From: Breviolum minutum Mf 1.05b.01
Taxonomy: Eukaryota; Sar; Dinophyceae; Suessiales; Symbiodiniaceae
DNA: 64,000 bases
Direction of reading: 5' to 3'
Assembly: GCA_000507305.1 (NCBI GenBank)
Contig: DF240841.1
Location: 33,495 to 97,494 of the forward strand
The notes beneath the pieces were generated by a model. The model saw only the letters and a list, made by a program, of their open reading frames with translations, was not told the DNA's origin and ran no database searches. Shown here piece by piece: positions 13,901 to 24,361 of the stretch; positions within the stretch are counted from its first letter, which is position 1, and every line of letters starts with the position of its first letter. Made by a program: the position numbers and the translations under genes.

Positions 13901-16900
13901 GTTAACCGGGTGATTGATGTCTGGTCACCAATTGCGGGTTTCATACATTTCAAATTGTGCAAATTGGTGCTGGAAGTCTGAAGCCTACAAAAGGAAATAA
14001 AAAACACCAGGTGCTTCCTAAGAATCAATGATTGCGAGCCAAAAAATCAGCAGGTGTTTTTTTTTCATTCTTTTGGGACCCACTCATTTTTTCAATCCCG
14101 GGCCCAGATGTGAAGGTGCTTTTTGAGCATAAGTGTTTTTCCACCCTGAGAAATTCCCCAAAAAAACACCAGCCAATTGTTTCGTTTTCAAACGATAGCA
14201 AGTGAAGCAAAAGACAATGCTAAAAAAGAATCCGGCGATTCAGTTGAGTAGAGAAGGGTTTTTCCATCCCACAAAATTTACTGTCCGAGTTTGAGGAAAA
14301 TGCAAAAAACTTGCTGCATTTTCGCCAGACTTCTCTTCCCCATCAAGAGAAAAAAAAACATTCCTCTGATGGCGTTCCAACATGCGTCGCCTCATGTCTT
14401 CTTCTGGTTTCGACTGTGCAGTGCGACTGCTCTTGTCATCACCCACCTGTCGAACCGCTTCACCACACCATGAATCCACCAAATATTTTTGTCAAACCAT
14501 CCGCCAAAAATGGATGAATTTACAGTATACTTTTTTGGGGTGCGAAAAGAGGATTCTCCACCGTTCCGGAACAGTCACCACCAGGCTTACCATGGTTTTT
14601 TACTAAGAGATTCCGAAAAAACCTTCAGGAACGCCACGATTGCATCCTTGAGATGCTCCGGGGAGCATCTCAAAGTAGAATATTTCAAGTCCCCTAAAGA
14701 ACTTCCGATTTCGAAGTTGGGAAGTCTATGAAAATCTCGATTTTATGCCACAAAAAAAACACCTCCTGTCGACAAAATCCGTTTCGGAACATGTTTTTAC
14801 GCGATTTCCAGTGGTGAGATGGATGTGTTCCAAACATAGGGGTACCCCAAAATGGATGATTTATAATGGAAAACCTTATTAAAACGGATGATTTGGGGGT
14901 ACCTCTATTTTTGGAAACACCCATATGGAGAATAGCTTATTACTCTTTGAAAAGAGGGTTTCATAATATACAAGAACAGTGAGTAACCCTACTCAGCGAC
15001 GTGTATACACGCATTGATCATTGCATCTTACCCCGGGCCGGCCCAAGGACCACCACCAAAGCTCCCCTCCGCCCACCGATTTCGGGCCCCCAAATCGAAT
15101 CGCTCGGGATGCCACGCCTGACCAGAAATGACCTCCGAAATTCCAACTAAATGTTGTGGGCGAAGCTCCCCGCTGTCATTCACTTCAAAGGTAGGCACTT
15201 GCACATAGTAAAATCCTCGATCAACTTGTCGCGAAAAAATCTCATCGAAACTTCCGGGGAAAAAAAAAACTTGAGTCATGCCGGGAAATTTGACTTGGGG
15301 ATGGATGTCAGTTCTACCTACCTGGAAACTGAAACGGATGTCAGTTATACCTGGAAACATAAAAAAAATGTATATAATTTGCTCAATGGAAATCACCAAA
15401 CAGCAACCCCCATCCATCAAACTGCTTTGCTGGAAGAGGTTGGGGTGATGCTCCCAAAAATCACATGGCAATGTGACATTTTTTAACACTTTTGAAACCA
15501 AACACTTTATATATCTATATACAGTAGATATGCTCTGGAAGTATCACCATTTTTCCTTTTGCATGATGATAAACCCCGACTTTTTAATACTGGTGGTTCG
15601 GAAACCAACCTATAAAAAATGGTGGCCAAGGACTTCCAGGGTATGGCCAACTTTTAGCCAGATCTTCACAATTTTTGGAAAGTTTCGGGTGAGAAAGATC
15701 CGTTGATACCAACCATTCCCAGCTTCATCGTCATCTGCAGATCTCAACGTTCTTTGCATATGTTCACACCCGCAGTCTACAGAATTAGATTGGTTTTTGA
15801 CACATTTGCGTGCTCGCACACTGGCACGGTACATACTTTACACATGCCCAAACCTGTGATAACGTTCGTGTTCAAAGTGCTACGGAATGGACTGCCTCGG
15901 TACATACTTTAACACATGTCCAANNNNNNNNNNNNNNNNNNNNNNNNNNNNNNNNNNNNNNNNNNNNNNNNNNNNNNNNNNNNNNNNNNNNNNNNNNNNN
16001 NNNNNNNNNNNNNNNNNNNNNNNNNNNNNNNNNNNNNNNNNNNNNNNNNNNNNNNNNNNNNNNNNNNNNNNNNNNNNNNNNNNNNNNNNNNNNNNNNNNN
16101 NNNNNNNNNNNNNNNNNNNNNNNNNNNNNNNNNNNNNNNNNNNNNNNNNNNNNNNNNNNNNNNNNNNNNNNNNNNNNNNNNNNNNNNNNNNNNNNNNNNN
16201 NNNNNNNNNNNNNNNNNNNNNNNNNNNNNNNNNNNNNNNNNNNNNNNNNNNNNNNNNNNNNNNNNNNNNNNNNNNNNNNNNNNNNNNNNNNNNNTAATGT
16301 AACCCGTGTTCAAAGTGCTACGGAATGGACTGCCTCGGTACATACTTGAACACATGTCCAAAACGTAATGTGGCGGTTTTGCAAGATGTGTATACCGCCA
16401 TCGCTCTCTTCAAAAAACACTTCTTCCTTGATGCGCCATTTGCGCCAGTGGCAATGGCGCTGGAGCAATGGAAACAAGGATTTGGCTCAACAACTTGGCA
16501 AAGCCATCTCGTGAGCAGGATGACAAACTCCAAAAAAATGGCCGCGCAAAAAAAGCAACCCTCGCGGCGTTTTGTGAAAACGGACCCAAAATCCGTGACG
16601 CTTTTTCGGGCTGTTTTTTGGATTCTCCAGAAATCGACACTGTGAAAAATCGTCATTTCGCCTCAGTAAAAACAACATTTTTATGATTCAAGATTTTCCG
16701 ATTTTGAAAAAAGTGAATGACTACTAGCGCGGTTGTCAACCCGGCGGGATGTTTTTGTTGCAACAAAAAAACCGTGTGTTCACTGTTTAACCGCCAAGTT
16801 TTTTGTCCGAGCATCGTGCTTCGATAGCTGTGCCAAGAGTATCAAGGAGCTGAAGAGACAAACTCTGCGCAGAATCCACTTGCGTGTTTGCAAGTTCACA

Positions 16901-19900
16901 AAAGCGTTTCCGATCTGGTGGACTGATGAAGTCAAGGATGGACCATTTTTCAACTTCTTGAGCTTCTGTGCTACCAGCAATCAATTCAATGAAAGCTTTT
17001 TCAGGATCTTTAATCTTAAAGTCACTAGTCAGGTGAACATAAGCATCACATGTGACATTCAAGAGTTTTCGAGCCGCGTCCATATTAGCTTCTGCTTCCT
17101 TCGATTTAGCTTCCATCTTCATGGTGGTGATCTGCATCGTTTTCAGGATGGAGTCAACAAAAAATAAGACCAAGGACAAGTTGAGAATCATAAACACTTC
17201 TCCAAAGACAGACAGGCCAATGCTTCGTGGAGAGAAGTCACTTCCATGTTGCTTCAAAGTCACGTAAATATAGCCCACTGAAAGAGCAAGGTTTGTAAGC
17301 AACGCATCAAGCGGATTTACAGCGAAGAAGAGACCCAGGAGCAGACGCGAAACGCTAATCAGTGGATGAAGTTGCGGTGGTAGACTGGCTCCTCAAGGGA
17401 GGAGTTCGAGGTCTTTTTTGTTGGAAGACCCGGTTGTTTTGTTGTATGTTGTTGCTGCTTTTGTTGCCACATTCAAACCATCAAAACCCACGTTTCCTCC
17501 ATCTTTGGGCCCATATTTTGAGGGAACTTAGAACCTATATACATCTTTTTTTGGGGGGGAGGGGGTCCAACGCGGAACTTGGAGAAAAGATGAGGGACCC
17601 CGTGTTTTCATCTGAATGTCGTTCATCTTTTCTGGTTTGTGGTTCAACCAACCCATCTGTACACCCAATTGAAGTTGCTGCAAGGACCTTGACCCAACCA
17701 GCCAGACACGATATCAGCTTTGTTTCAACAATTTCAAAAACTTGACTTTCAACCTCTTCTAGTTGGTGGTTTCAACCCACTTGAAAAATATTATTCAAAT
17801 TGGATCATTTCCCCAGGTAAGGGTGAAAATTCCAAAAACATTTGAGTTGCCACCACCGAAACGTCTTAAGTTACAGAACTTTGGTATCATTTTGCAACTT
17901 GCCACTGTGAAAATTCCACTCCTGCCAACACCGTCGCGATGTTCATCATGACGAAGGCAATCGTAACATGATGTGATTCCAGTTCCACCGCAGGATCTCC
18001 ACATTTTCGTAAGACGATGCTGCCAAGCACACAGGCCCAAAAATGCGGGGTCGTCAGTTGACTCTCCGTGGAAATGACAAGAAGGGTGCACAGAAAAACA
18101 TCCTGATCCGGTGGGTTTTTTGCAAAAACCCATTGGAGGAAAAATATCATCATCAAGGAAAAATGGACATCAATTCTTGGGAGTGAAAACATACAACCCC
18201 GAAAATTAACTAACAGCGAGTTTTTTCTCCCCTGAAAAATGGAAGGGAAAGGAAGGTAAACCGATCCTTTCTTTTGGGAAGGTAACTAAAAATTCAGGGA
18301 TATTAGTTGAATTTCCCGAGTGTATCCCCCCAAAAAAAAAGAGAAACTACCAAGCGTCTCCGGAAAGTCCCCACAAAGTCGCCACGGCTTTCACATTCTT
18401 CCGGCGCTTTTGAAAGATTTGACGCCGGTGTCGAGCATCCTGCCGTGGATGCAAACCCTCCCTGAAACTAAGATACTGAAAATGGATGGTTGGAGTTGGA
18501 ATACTCGTTTCCTTTTGGCATTGCCTGTTTTCAAGTGCTATGCTAGTTGTTGTAGGGAGTGTAACACCACACTACCCAACTGAAACGGACAGGACAACAA
18601 GACCAGTGACATGAAACATGAATTGCGACATGGACTCCGATAGTCCAAAGATCTACTTAGTTTAGGTGTTGGTGAATACCATTTTTGCTCACCCTAATTT
18701 CTCGAAAAAGTTTCAGGCATTTGAATTTATCATCCCAAAACTCCACCAGACTTTTTCTTCCAAGCATCAGTTGACATCCTGTCGGATCTTTTTTATTAAA
18801 AAAAAAAGTGGCGCATACAACTGACCCAAAAAATTTGAACCCCAAAAACTTCTCCAATTTCAACCAGCCATATGCCTCTGGCCCACCTTCCCCCCCAAAA
18901 ATCTCTCCCAAAAAAAGGGGGATTTTTTGGACCCCGAGGCCGAGGCCCGAAAAACCCGCCTGGTCATCAGCTTTCCGGAAGCTGTCACACAGAACACCAT
19001 AGGCGAAAGGTATTTCACGACGGAAGTCCCAAAAGCATGCCTCGGATGGACGACGATTTTTTTTCAACGGAAAGGTTGACGGAACCGGTTCCCACGGAAC
19101 CGGTTCAGAACCGGTTCCCATGCCGGATGAGTTTAAAAAGAAAAAAAATTGGTCCAGAAAATGACGTGGAGTGCTATACTCATCTATAAAATTTATTTGA
19201 TTTGACTACCTAGGTACTCTTATGTATATATATATATATTACAGTATATGTGTATGTGTATATAATACATAACGTCATCACCCAAGTTCCTAACGATCGT
19301 TCAGCCCCTATACATCTATACATCGACCGTTCACCCCGTAAGAACATCGACCTGCGTCAGCCGTTTCGTCGACCTGCGGACCGGTTCACTGCGCCCTTCG
19401 CTATGTAGTGAAACTGTTGATGGAAGAAATCCGGCGAACCACCTGGAATGTATTAAAACCCGTAAATAATAGGAAATTCTCCCAAACTCAACTGGTTAGT
19501 CTCGCCGGATTTCTGGGTGCCATCCACGGAATCAATGCTGCATCCTAGCTGCTCTTGAGGTCAAAATCACCACGAGAATCGCAGGGGCCATGAGGCTACA
19601 AAACTCCTCCAGTTGCTCCACAACGTCCATGACGTCCCCCGCAACAACCGATGGGTTAGGACAGAAATGGTGCAAGTGTCCATGATCAGCTCTTGAAATT
19701 GTAAAAATCATGTAACATCCCCGTAGATCTGCATCTGGGTCTGCTACAAGCTTGCGTTCGAAACTACCCAAAACTTTAAAAAAAACACCAGCTATACAAT
19801 TGTATATTAAAGTTTTAGAACCTTGCCACAGGCAAACAAAATATGTTTCGAAATATTCATCGATGTTGTTTCATGTTTGCTGCGTCGCTTGTCACAGTGT

Positions 19901-20847
19901 CGGATGGACGCGGCCGCGGGGTCACACAAAAAAATGGTGGACTGACCAACCAGCCGTTGCAGGCAGCTGTAATTTTTTCATCCAATTTGAAACCAGGAGC
20001 TGTCCGCCCCAGCGGAAGCAGAAACAGAAAAAAATATCAGACTTTTCGAATTTGACCTTAATTAGGCCTTTAAAAACAATGACATCACTGGATCACTGGA
20101 TCCATACTTACAAAATCCATGGGGTCCAGCTTCATACGTTCCAAATGTCTCAACTCCCAGTCAATCAGGCCGTTCAAAGTGAACCCAACGGAAGCTCCCC
20201 AAACGTTGAAGGTCAATTACACCCCAGAAGATTAACGGCTGGAACCTGAGAATACCGGGTTGCCTGGAAGAGGAAAGTCATCTGAACCAAACCATCATTT
20301 TTCAGGATGTTAAGGGGGTGTAACCATTCCCAAATAGGTCACGTTCGCAGAATTACCAGCTTCTCGAGATTGAAATCATTCCATGTCCAACTCCCAGGAA
20401 ATGTTCACGACGAGTTGACGTTACACCGTTACATCTCTTGAGACCATTCCAGCATTCCGGCCAAATTTTCAAAAATTCACCTTCCTAGATTTCCCTAAAA
20501 CAGGGGGATTGCCCTCCCTTAGCTACGATGAGGTTGTGTGAGGTCGCTATAATCTGACCAGATTATTTTGGACCATTCCATCATTCAAAAAAAGTCCTTC
20601 CACCCTAAAGAACTGGAAATACCTCTACTCAACTCAAGTCCAATGTGCCATTTGCAAGAAGAACGACTTCAAGGTGTATATCAGCTCTTTCTTTTTGGTA
20701 CCAACCAACCCAACAGGATGATTTTGGTGCCTAATGATTCTTGTTCCTGACCATGGAAATGTAAGTCTGCTTATGAGTTTGAAGGTCCCATCGCAACAGC
20801 ACCTTGTCTCTTCGCCCATTGGAACGTTCATGTTGCAAGCGTAAGGC
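10940..20847 (-). CDS. Multi-exon transmembrane protein with PAS-like domain
   Basis: Minus-strand gene. Exons: 20847-20752 (LRLQHERSNGRRDKVLLRW), about 19766-19532, about 18179-17892 (hydrophobic; QDVFLCTLLVIS, HVTIAFVMMNIATVLAG), about 17388-16792, 15224-15032, 14668-14623 (CSPEHLKDAIVAFLK), 14446-14364 (VGDDKSSRTAQSKPEEDM), about 14147-14080, 12924-12833 (FLLGAGMRNEAMNV), 12011-11946 (PSERERLLVFVLRP), 11433-11301 (NSGFSDTNESISIESLLGLM), 11036-about 10940. The 16792 exon has two hydrophobic stretches, a helical linker (KTMQITTMKMEAKSKEAE), then LLNVTCDAYVHLTSDFKI, which matches the CDAVVHL-type PAS-like domain of a large dinoflagellate family. The next exon continues it with ELRPQHLVGISEV. 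Phases match from 16792 through 14364 and again from 12833 through 11036. Whether the first exons and those below 14 kb belong to the same transcript is inference. Function is unknown; membrane-linked sensing is a guess from the domains. Confidence 0.65.
11640..11940. other. Intron sequence with AT repeat
   Basis: A short (TA)n run lies at about 11875-11893 and a family 10-like fragment (CCAACCATTTATTCATG) just before. No exon is seen. Confidence 0.45.
12010..12162. mobile_element. Short TIR element, family 1 (introner-like)
   Basis: TACTTGGAGGATCATCCCA and TGGGATGATCCTCCAAGTA are inverted. Read on the minus strand, the terminal CCTCCAAG is the 3' splice site of the exon 12011-11946, so the element supplies an acceptor. 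Confidence 0.85.
12563..12656. mobile_element. Short TIR element, family 7
   Basis: Pattern CAAAGTGTCCTA ... TGCCTTAAAACATAGGGCAC, matching 21088-21180 and 27002-27093. Confidence 0.6.
12653..12792. mobile_element. Short TIR element, family 2 (introner-like)
   Basis: Ends CAAGGTGGGCCCCC and GGGGCCCACCTTGT are inverted; the core carries AGTTATAACTGG and GCCATTTATTTTCGGCC. It lies inside an intron of the PAS-like gene. The copy at 43774 is an exact intron. Confidence 0.85.
13221..13325. mobile_element. Short TIR element, family 3
   Basis: GGGTGTTTCCAAAAATAG at the left is inverted as CTATTTTCGGAAACATCC at the right; inside, GGTACCCCAAAATGGATGG faces ATGGATGATTTGGGGGTACC. About 105 bp. Confidence 0.85.
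13326..13740. other. Non-coding
   Basis: Short ORFs only; ends in a (TA)n run near 13720. No exon with usable borders is seen. Confidence 0.4.
14651..14674. repeat. Perfect 11-bp-arm palindrome
   Basis: TGAGATGCTCC / GGAGCATCTCA with a 2-base centre. It overlaps exon 14668-14623 and its 3' splice site, so it could fold in the pre-mRNA. Confidence 0.9.
14821..14924. mobile_element. Short TIR element, family 3
   Basis: GTGTTCCAAACATAGGGGTACC with inverted GGTACCTCTATTTTTGGAAACAC; central 'ataatggaaaacc'. It lies between exons 15032 and 14668 of the PAS-like gene. Confidence 0.85.
15830..16361. repeat. Minisatellite interrupted by assembly gap
   Basis: The unit 'gtgttcaaagtgctacggaatggactgcctcggtacatactt...aacacatgtccaa' is present on both sides of the gap (about 15870-15923 and 16309-16361), so the gap almost certainly holds more copies. 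Confidence 0.9.
15924..16294. other. Assembly gap, 371 N
   Basis: Unsequenced bases within the minisatellite. Confidence 0.99.
16370..16684 (+). other. Ambiguous coding patch
   Basis: Two plus frames look coding: NVAVLQDVYTAIALFKKHFF earlier, then either VKTDPKSVTLFRAVFWILQ or RAKKATLAAFCENGPKIRDA. No splice borders settle it. Confidence 0.25.
17761..17860. mobile_element. Short TIR element, family 6
   Basis: GTTGGTGGTTTCAACCCACTTG ... AAATTGGATCATTTCCCC ... TTGCCACCACC. Relatives at 23700, 34847, 39828, 45418 and 55056. Confidence 0.8.
19081..19119. promoter_or_regulatory. Triple GAACCGGTTC palindrome cluster
   Basis: Three copies of the 10-base palindrome GAACCGGTTC within 39 bases. It is a possible protein-binding site; nothing else in the sequence shows its role. 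Confidence 0.4.
19200..19405. other. Non-coding with TA run and CG-rich short repeats
   Basis: A (TA)n run near 19225, then repeated phrases 'cgttca', 'atcgacc' and 'cgacctgcg' at 19290-19385. No exon is assigned. Confidence 0.4.
19409..19524. mobile_element. Short TIR element, family 8 (introner-like)
   Basis: CTGTTGATGGAAGAAATCCGGCGA at the left is inverted as TCGCCGGATTTCTGGGTGCCATC at the right. On the minus strand it ends CCATCAACAG, a ready acceptor. Confidence 0.85.
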
Positions 20848-21087
20848 CTCAACCCATCAAAAGCAACATATCTTCCCTACATAGACTTCACTGCTTTGGG
20901 CGTGTTATCTTGGGAATTTATTTTTTTAATGGTTTTTTGGAGTCTTCCAGGGTTTGGGTCTTTAAGGATGTCTACCAGGTGTTTTCTTTTTGGGGGGGGG
21001 TCCTTGAAAGTGTTACTGTGAAGCCCAAACTTCGGGATTCATCCACCTGGAACCCCAGGAACCCAACCGATGGGAATGGTTATTTCC

Positions 21088-21180
21088 AACCACCTGGAAC
21101 GCCAAGTGTCCTATTTTTTAGGCAACTTAACCCTAAAACCAGCAACTATTGCCTTGAAAAAAGGGCACTTGGCTTTCCAA
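21088..21180. mobile_element. Short TIR element, family 7
   Basis: GGAACGCCAAGTGTCCTA with inverted AGGGCACTTGGCTTTCC; central 'cctaaaaccagcaactattgcc'. Confidence 0.8.
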
Positions 21181-22345
21181 CCATTTCTTAATTTCAAAAA
21201 ACATGTAAAAACATCCAATTTGTCAACAACCATTTATTAGAAATTCATTAAAACGGATGTTTTTTTTGGTTCCAGGTATTTTTGAAACGGGAGAAATCTC
21301 CAAATCACCCCGCACCGTGGGAAAGGTCCCTTGGGGGTCCCTGGAACGTACCTTGACTATTTGGAAAAAATAGACTCAGCTAGACTTCCTCGGCCGCCGC
21401 TACAAGGAAGTTTTCCTATGCAAACACAGTGTAAGATGTTTAAAAACCCACTCCAGCAACCTTACACCTGCAATTACATCGTGCTGCCCACCACCCAGTG
21501 TGGGAACCCAACCTGCAGTTTCGCTGCTGCACCCTGCCGCCCGCAAGAAGCCCAGATTTCCAAGTAGGCCTACAGGACTAGCTCTCAAAAAAGCCAGAGG
21601 AAACGTCGACCAGGTGGTTGAGCCGGAAAAAAAAACACTTCTGTTGAGGCATGTCCAAGTATACCTCAACAAAAACCAAACACCGAAATGTGTTTTGGAC
21701 AATTCCAAACCAGAAACTTCAAGACATATTGATGTGCAGTACTAATATTTTCCTCAAAAATCTTGAAACTTGCACCCAAAAAAAAATAGAATCAGAATGT
21801 CTTTTCCCTTTTATTTCGCACGTTTTTTTTTCTTTTCCGACTTCCCTGGTGCGCCTTCCTGAGTGAACTCCAGACTTCTTGCCTCGCAATTCGTCATCGG
21901 ATTGGGTTTTAAAAAAAAATACGACGGGGTTTAGCATCATCCTCACGGTGGTTACCTGATTGTTTGGGATTTCTGAAACATCAACAGTACTTTGCTAGGT
22001 AAAAAAAATCCTCCCTGAGTGGAGATTCCCTGCCGGAAGCCACCGGTGACTCACCAATCGAACCTGCAAAACTCTTCCTGGTGTTTGATGGCTCAAATCT
22101 TACTTCGCAGTTTGGTGTTCCTAGCTTCTCTGATTTTATGGAAATCAGAGCTTTAGCAGCTAAGCTGAAAACCCCCTTGAATTCAAGCAGCATAGCTCGT
22201 ACCTTCTTGCCCAATTGGAGCTGTTGGAGAAAAAACCCTAAATTCAGCGAAATTTTGATGGAGTGAAGTACTGAAAACGAAGAGTATAGTTGGTGATTCA
22301 CCTCCCCGCAATGTTAAGAAGGCCCACTTTTCAGATGGGATTTAC
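21181..22345. other. No firmly supported exon
   Basis: A minus-strand patch at 21480-21600 (LLGNLGFLRAAGCSSETAG) and a plus-strand patch at 22080-22260 (SQFGVPSFSDFMEIRALAAK) look mildly coding but lack clear splice borders. Confidence 0.3.
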
Positions 22346-22348
22346 ATA

Positions 22349-22382
<34 letters not shown>

Positions 22383-22445
22383 GTATATTATATACATAAT
22401 ATATACATAATATATATATATATATGTATATACATATATACTTAC
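22349..22445. repeat. (TA)n microsatellite
   Basis: Alternating TA with a few G and C interruptions over about 95 bases. Confidence 0.95.
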
Positions 22446-23699
22446 AACTTCTCCTTACTGTATGATCCATACCATTCTAGGTTTCTCCCAAAGAATTCCC
22501 AGCCCAGTTTCCAAAAAATCCATAAATATCATCAATCACGCCCCTGAAAAGTCGAAACAATTTAGGTTTCGTTTTTCCGGTGCATGGTTTTTCCCATCCA
22601 TCTGTCCAGTCGGTCCATGGCGGGAAATTTCTCCCAGCCGTTCTTACCCGGGTAAAAACCGGTATAAACCCACAACCCAACAAAATCTCCTGGAAAGGTG
22701 CCTTTTTATCGAAATCTCCAACCAAAACTTGGCTTTTTTGTGTTTTTTTTTCCCTTCCAAGAAGTTGATCCTCAAAAATGTGAAATCCAAGGCTGGTGAA
22801 GTTGATCCCCCTGGAAGTTTAACAGCGAGTAAAACTCCCTGAAAAACCAATAGGGAGTTCGGATCGTCTTCCTTTCCCATCATTTTTGCACGGGGCGAGC
22901 TGTTAAACTTCGGGGGGTGGTTCTTCACCTGATATTGTTCGTTGGAAGTTTCAAAAGGTTCAGGTGGGTTGGCTACAATTGGATCGGTTGATACCACCTC
23001 GAAAGTGGTGTTAACCACCCATCTTTTTCTTGAAAACTCTTCCCAAACTATTTGGATGATATTTAAAAAAACATCAAAAACATCATGGGTGACCAAAAAA
23101 CAAAAAAAATAGCATTAAGCTATAAGTTAATTAAATTTAACCTGGACACTTCCGTTCCCTTTTTCAGTATCCCAACCCAAAAAAATAACAGGACAAAATT
23201 TTCGCCACACACCTGCGGGGTCCCCTCGCCGCAAGCACCGGCGCTTTCGGCGCTTTCGAAGGCTTCAGGGCCTTCCCCAAGGTGAGATTTTTGTTTCTCA
23301 CTTTAGCCGTCCTGGACCCTGAAATAACGCCGTTTGAACGGCTGATTTGTTCTACTAAATTACAGTAATCCCAAAAAGTTTAGCAAAGTTTAGCCATTTG
23401 GCCTTTTGTAGGGTTTGGTAATCTGAGGTTGTTCATAACATTTTTTTTTTTGCTCTGATAATTTTTCTATTATTTTTTTGTGGAGGCTTGGATTTTTTAC
23501 CAAAAATCATCGACTGTGGCTTCCCAACGATTGAAACAACTCCCAATGGTCAACCCTTTAGTTTTGCCGTTTCGTCGGAAAATCTACGGGCAAAAATGGT
23601 CGAAAACTCCGCTGAATATGGCCACAATAATCAGAAAGAAGGTGATCATCTTAGCAAAAGTTTCCCCCTTTCTGAACTTTCATTGAGGCCAATTCATTC

Positions 23700-23804
23700 C
23701 TGGTTGGTGGTTGAACCAACCCATTTGAAAAATATGAGTCAAATTGGATCATTCCCCCAGGTAGGGATGAAAATAAAAAAATGTTTGAAACCACCACCTA
23801 GATT
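23700..23804. mobile_element. Short TIR element, family 6
   Basis: GGTTGGTGGTTGAACCAACCC ... AAATTGGATCATTCCCCCAGG ... GAAACCACCACC, about 105 bp. Confidence 0.8.
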
Positions 23805-23984
23805 CCCATTTCTTGGCGAGCAAAACTGCTGGCCTTTAAACAATCACCAGTTTTTTCGACTTCCCAACGGAACCCACCTGTCGCAACTTGTGCCATGCCC
23901 TTAAGCCTTCCTCCACTTCGGTGACCCCAAAACGAGGTGTGGTCAAAGACCTCGAAAAAATGCACAAAAACATGGTGAGAGAAG

Positions 23985-24152
23985 CCAACAAACAACAAAC
24001 AACAAACAACAAACAATAAACAACAACCAACAAGCAACAAGCAACAAACAACAAACAACAAACAACAAACAACAAACAACAAACAACAAACAACCAACAA
24101 CCAACAACCAACAACCAACAACCAACAACCAACAACAACAACAACAACAAGA
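23985..24152. repeat. AACAAAC heptamer minisatellite
   Basis: Tandem 7-base units AACAAAC with AACAACC and AACAAGC variants, drifting into (AAC)n at the right. Leu/Val/Cys-rich open frames on the minus strand here are artefacts. Confidence 0.95.
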
Positions 24153-24361
24153 ACAAGAAGGTCACCATGTTGTGTACCATATCAAGCTGGAGCACACTAA
24201 AACACTAAACCACTGAGAAACTCTTTCTGCGAAATTGAGTCGACTGCCAACTGATGCATTTTTTTCAGGATGGCACTATGGGGAAATTTAAACCTGGAAG
24301 TCCCATCTCATTTTTTTTCAACATCTAAGTTTATGAACAGCCATTGATTTTAAGTAAACGT

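Noticed and set aside
23798-24195. Leu/Val/Cys-rich minus-strand ORFs resembling membrane proteins
   Set aside because: Produced by the AACAAAC minisatellite.
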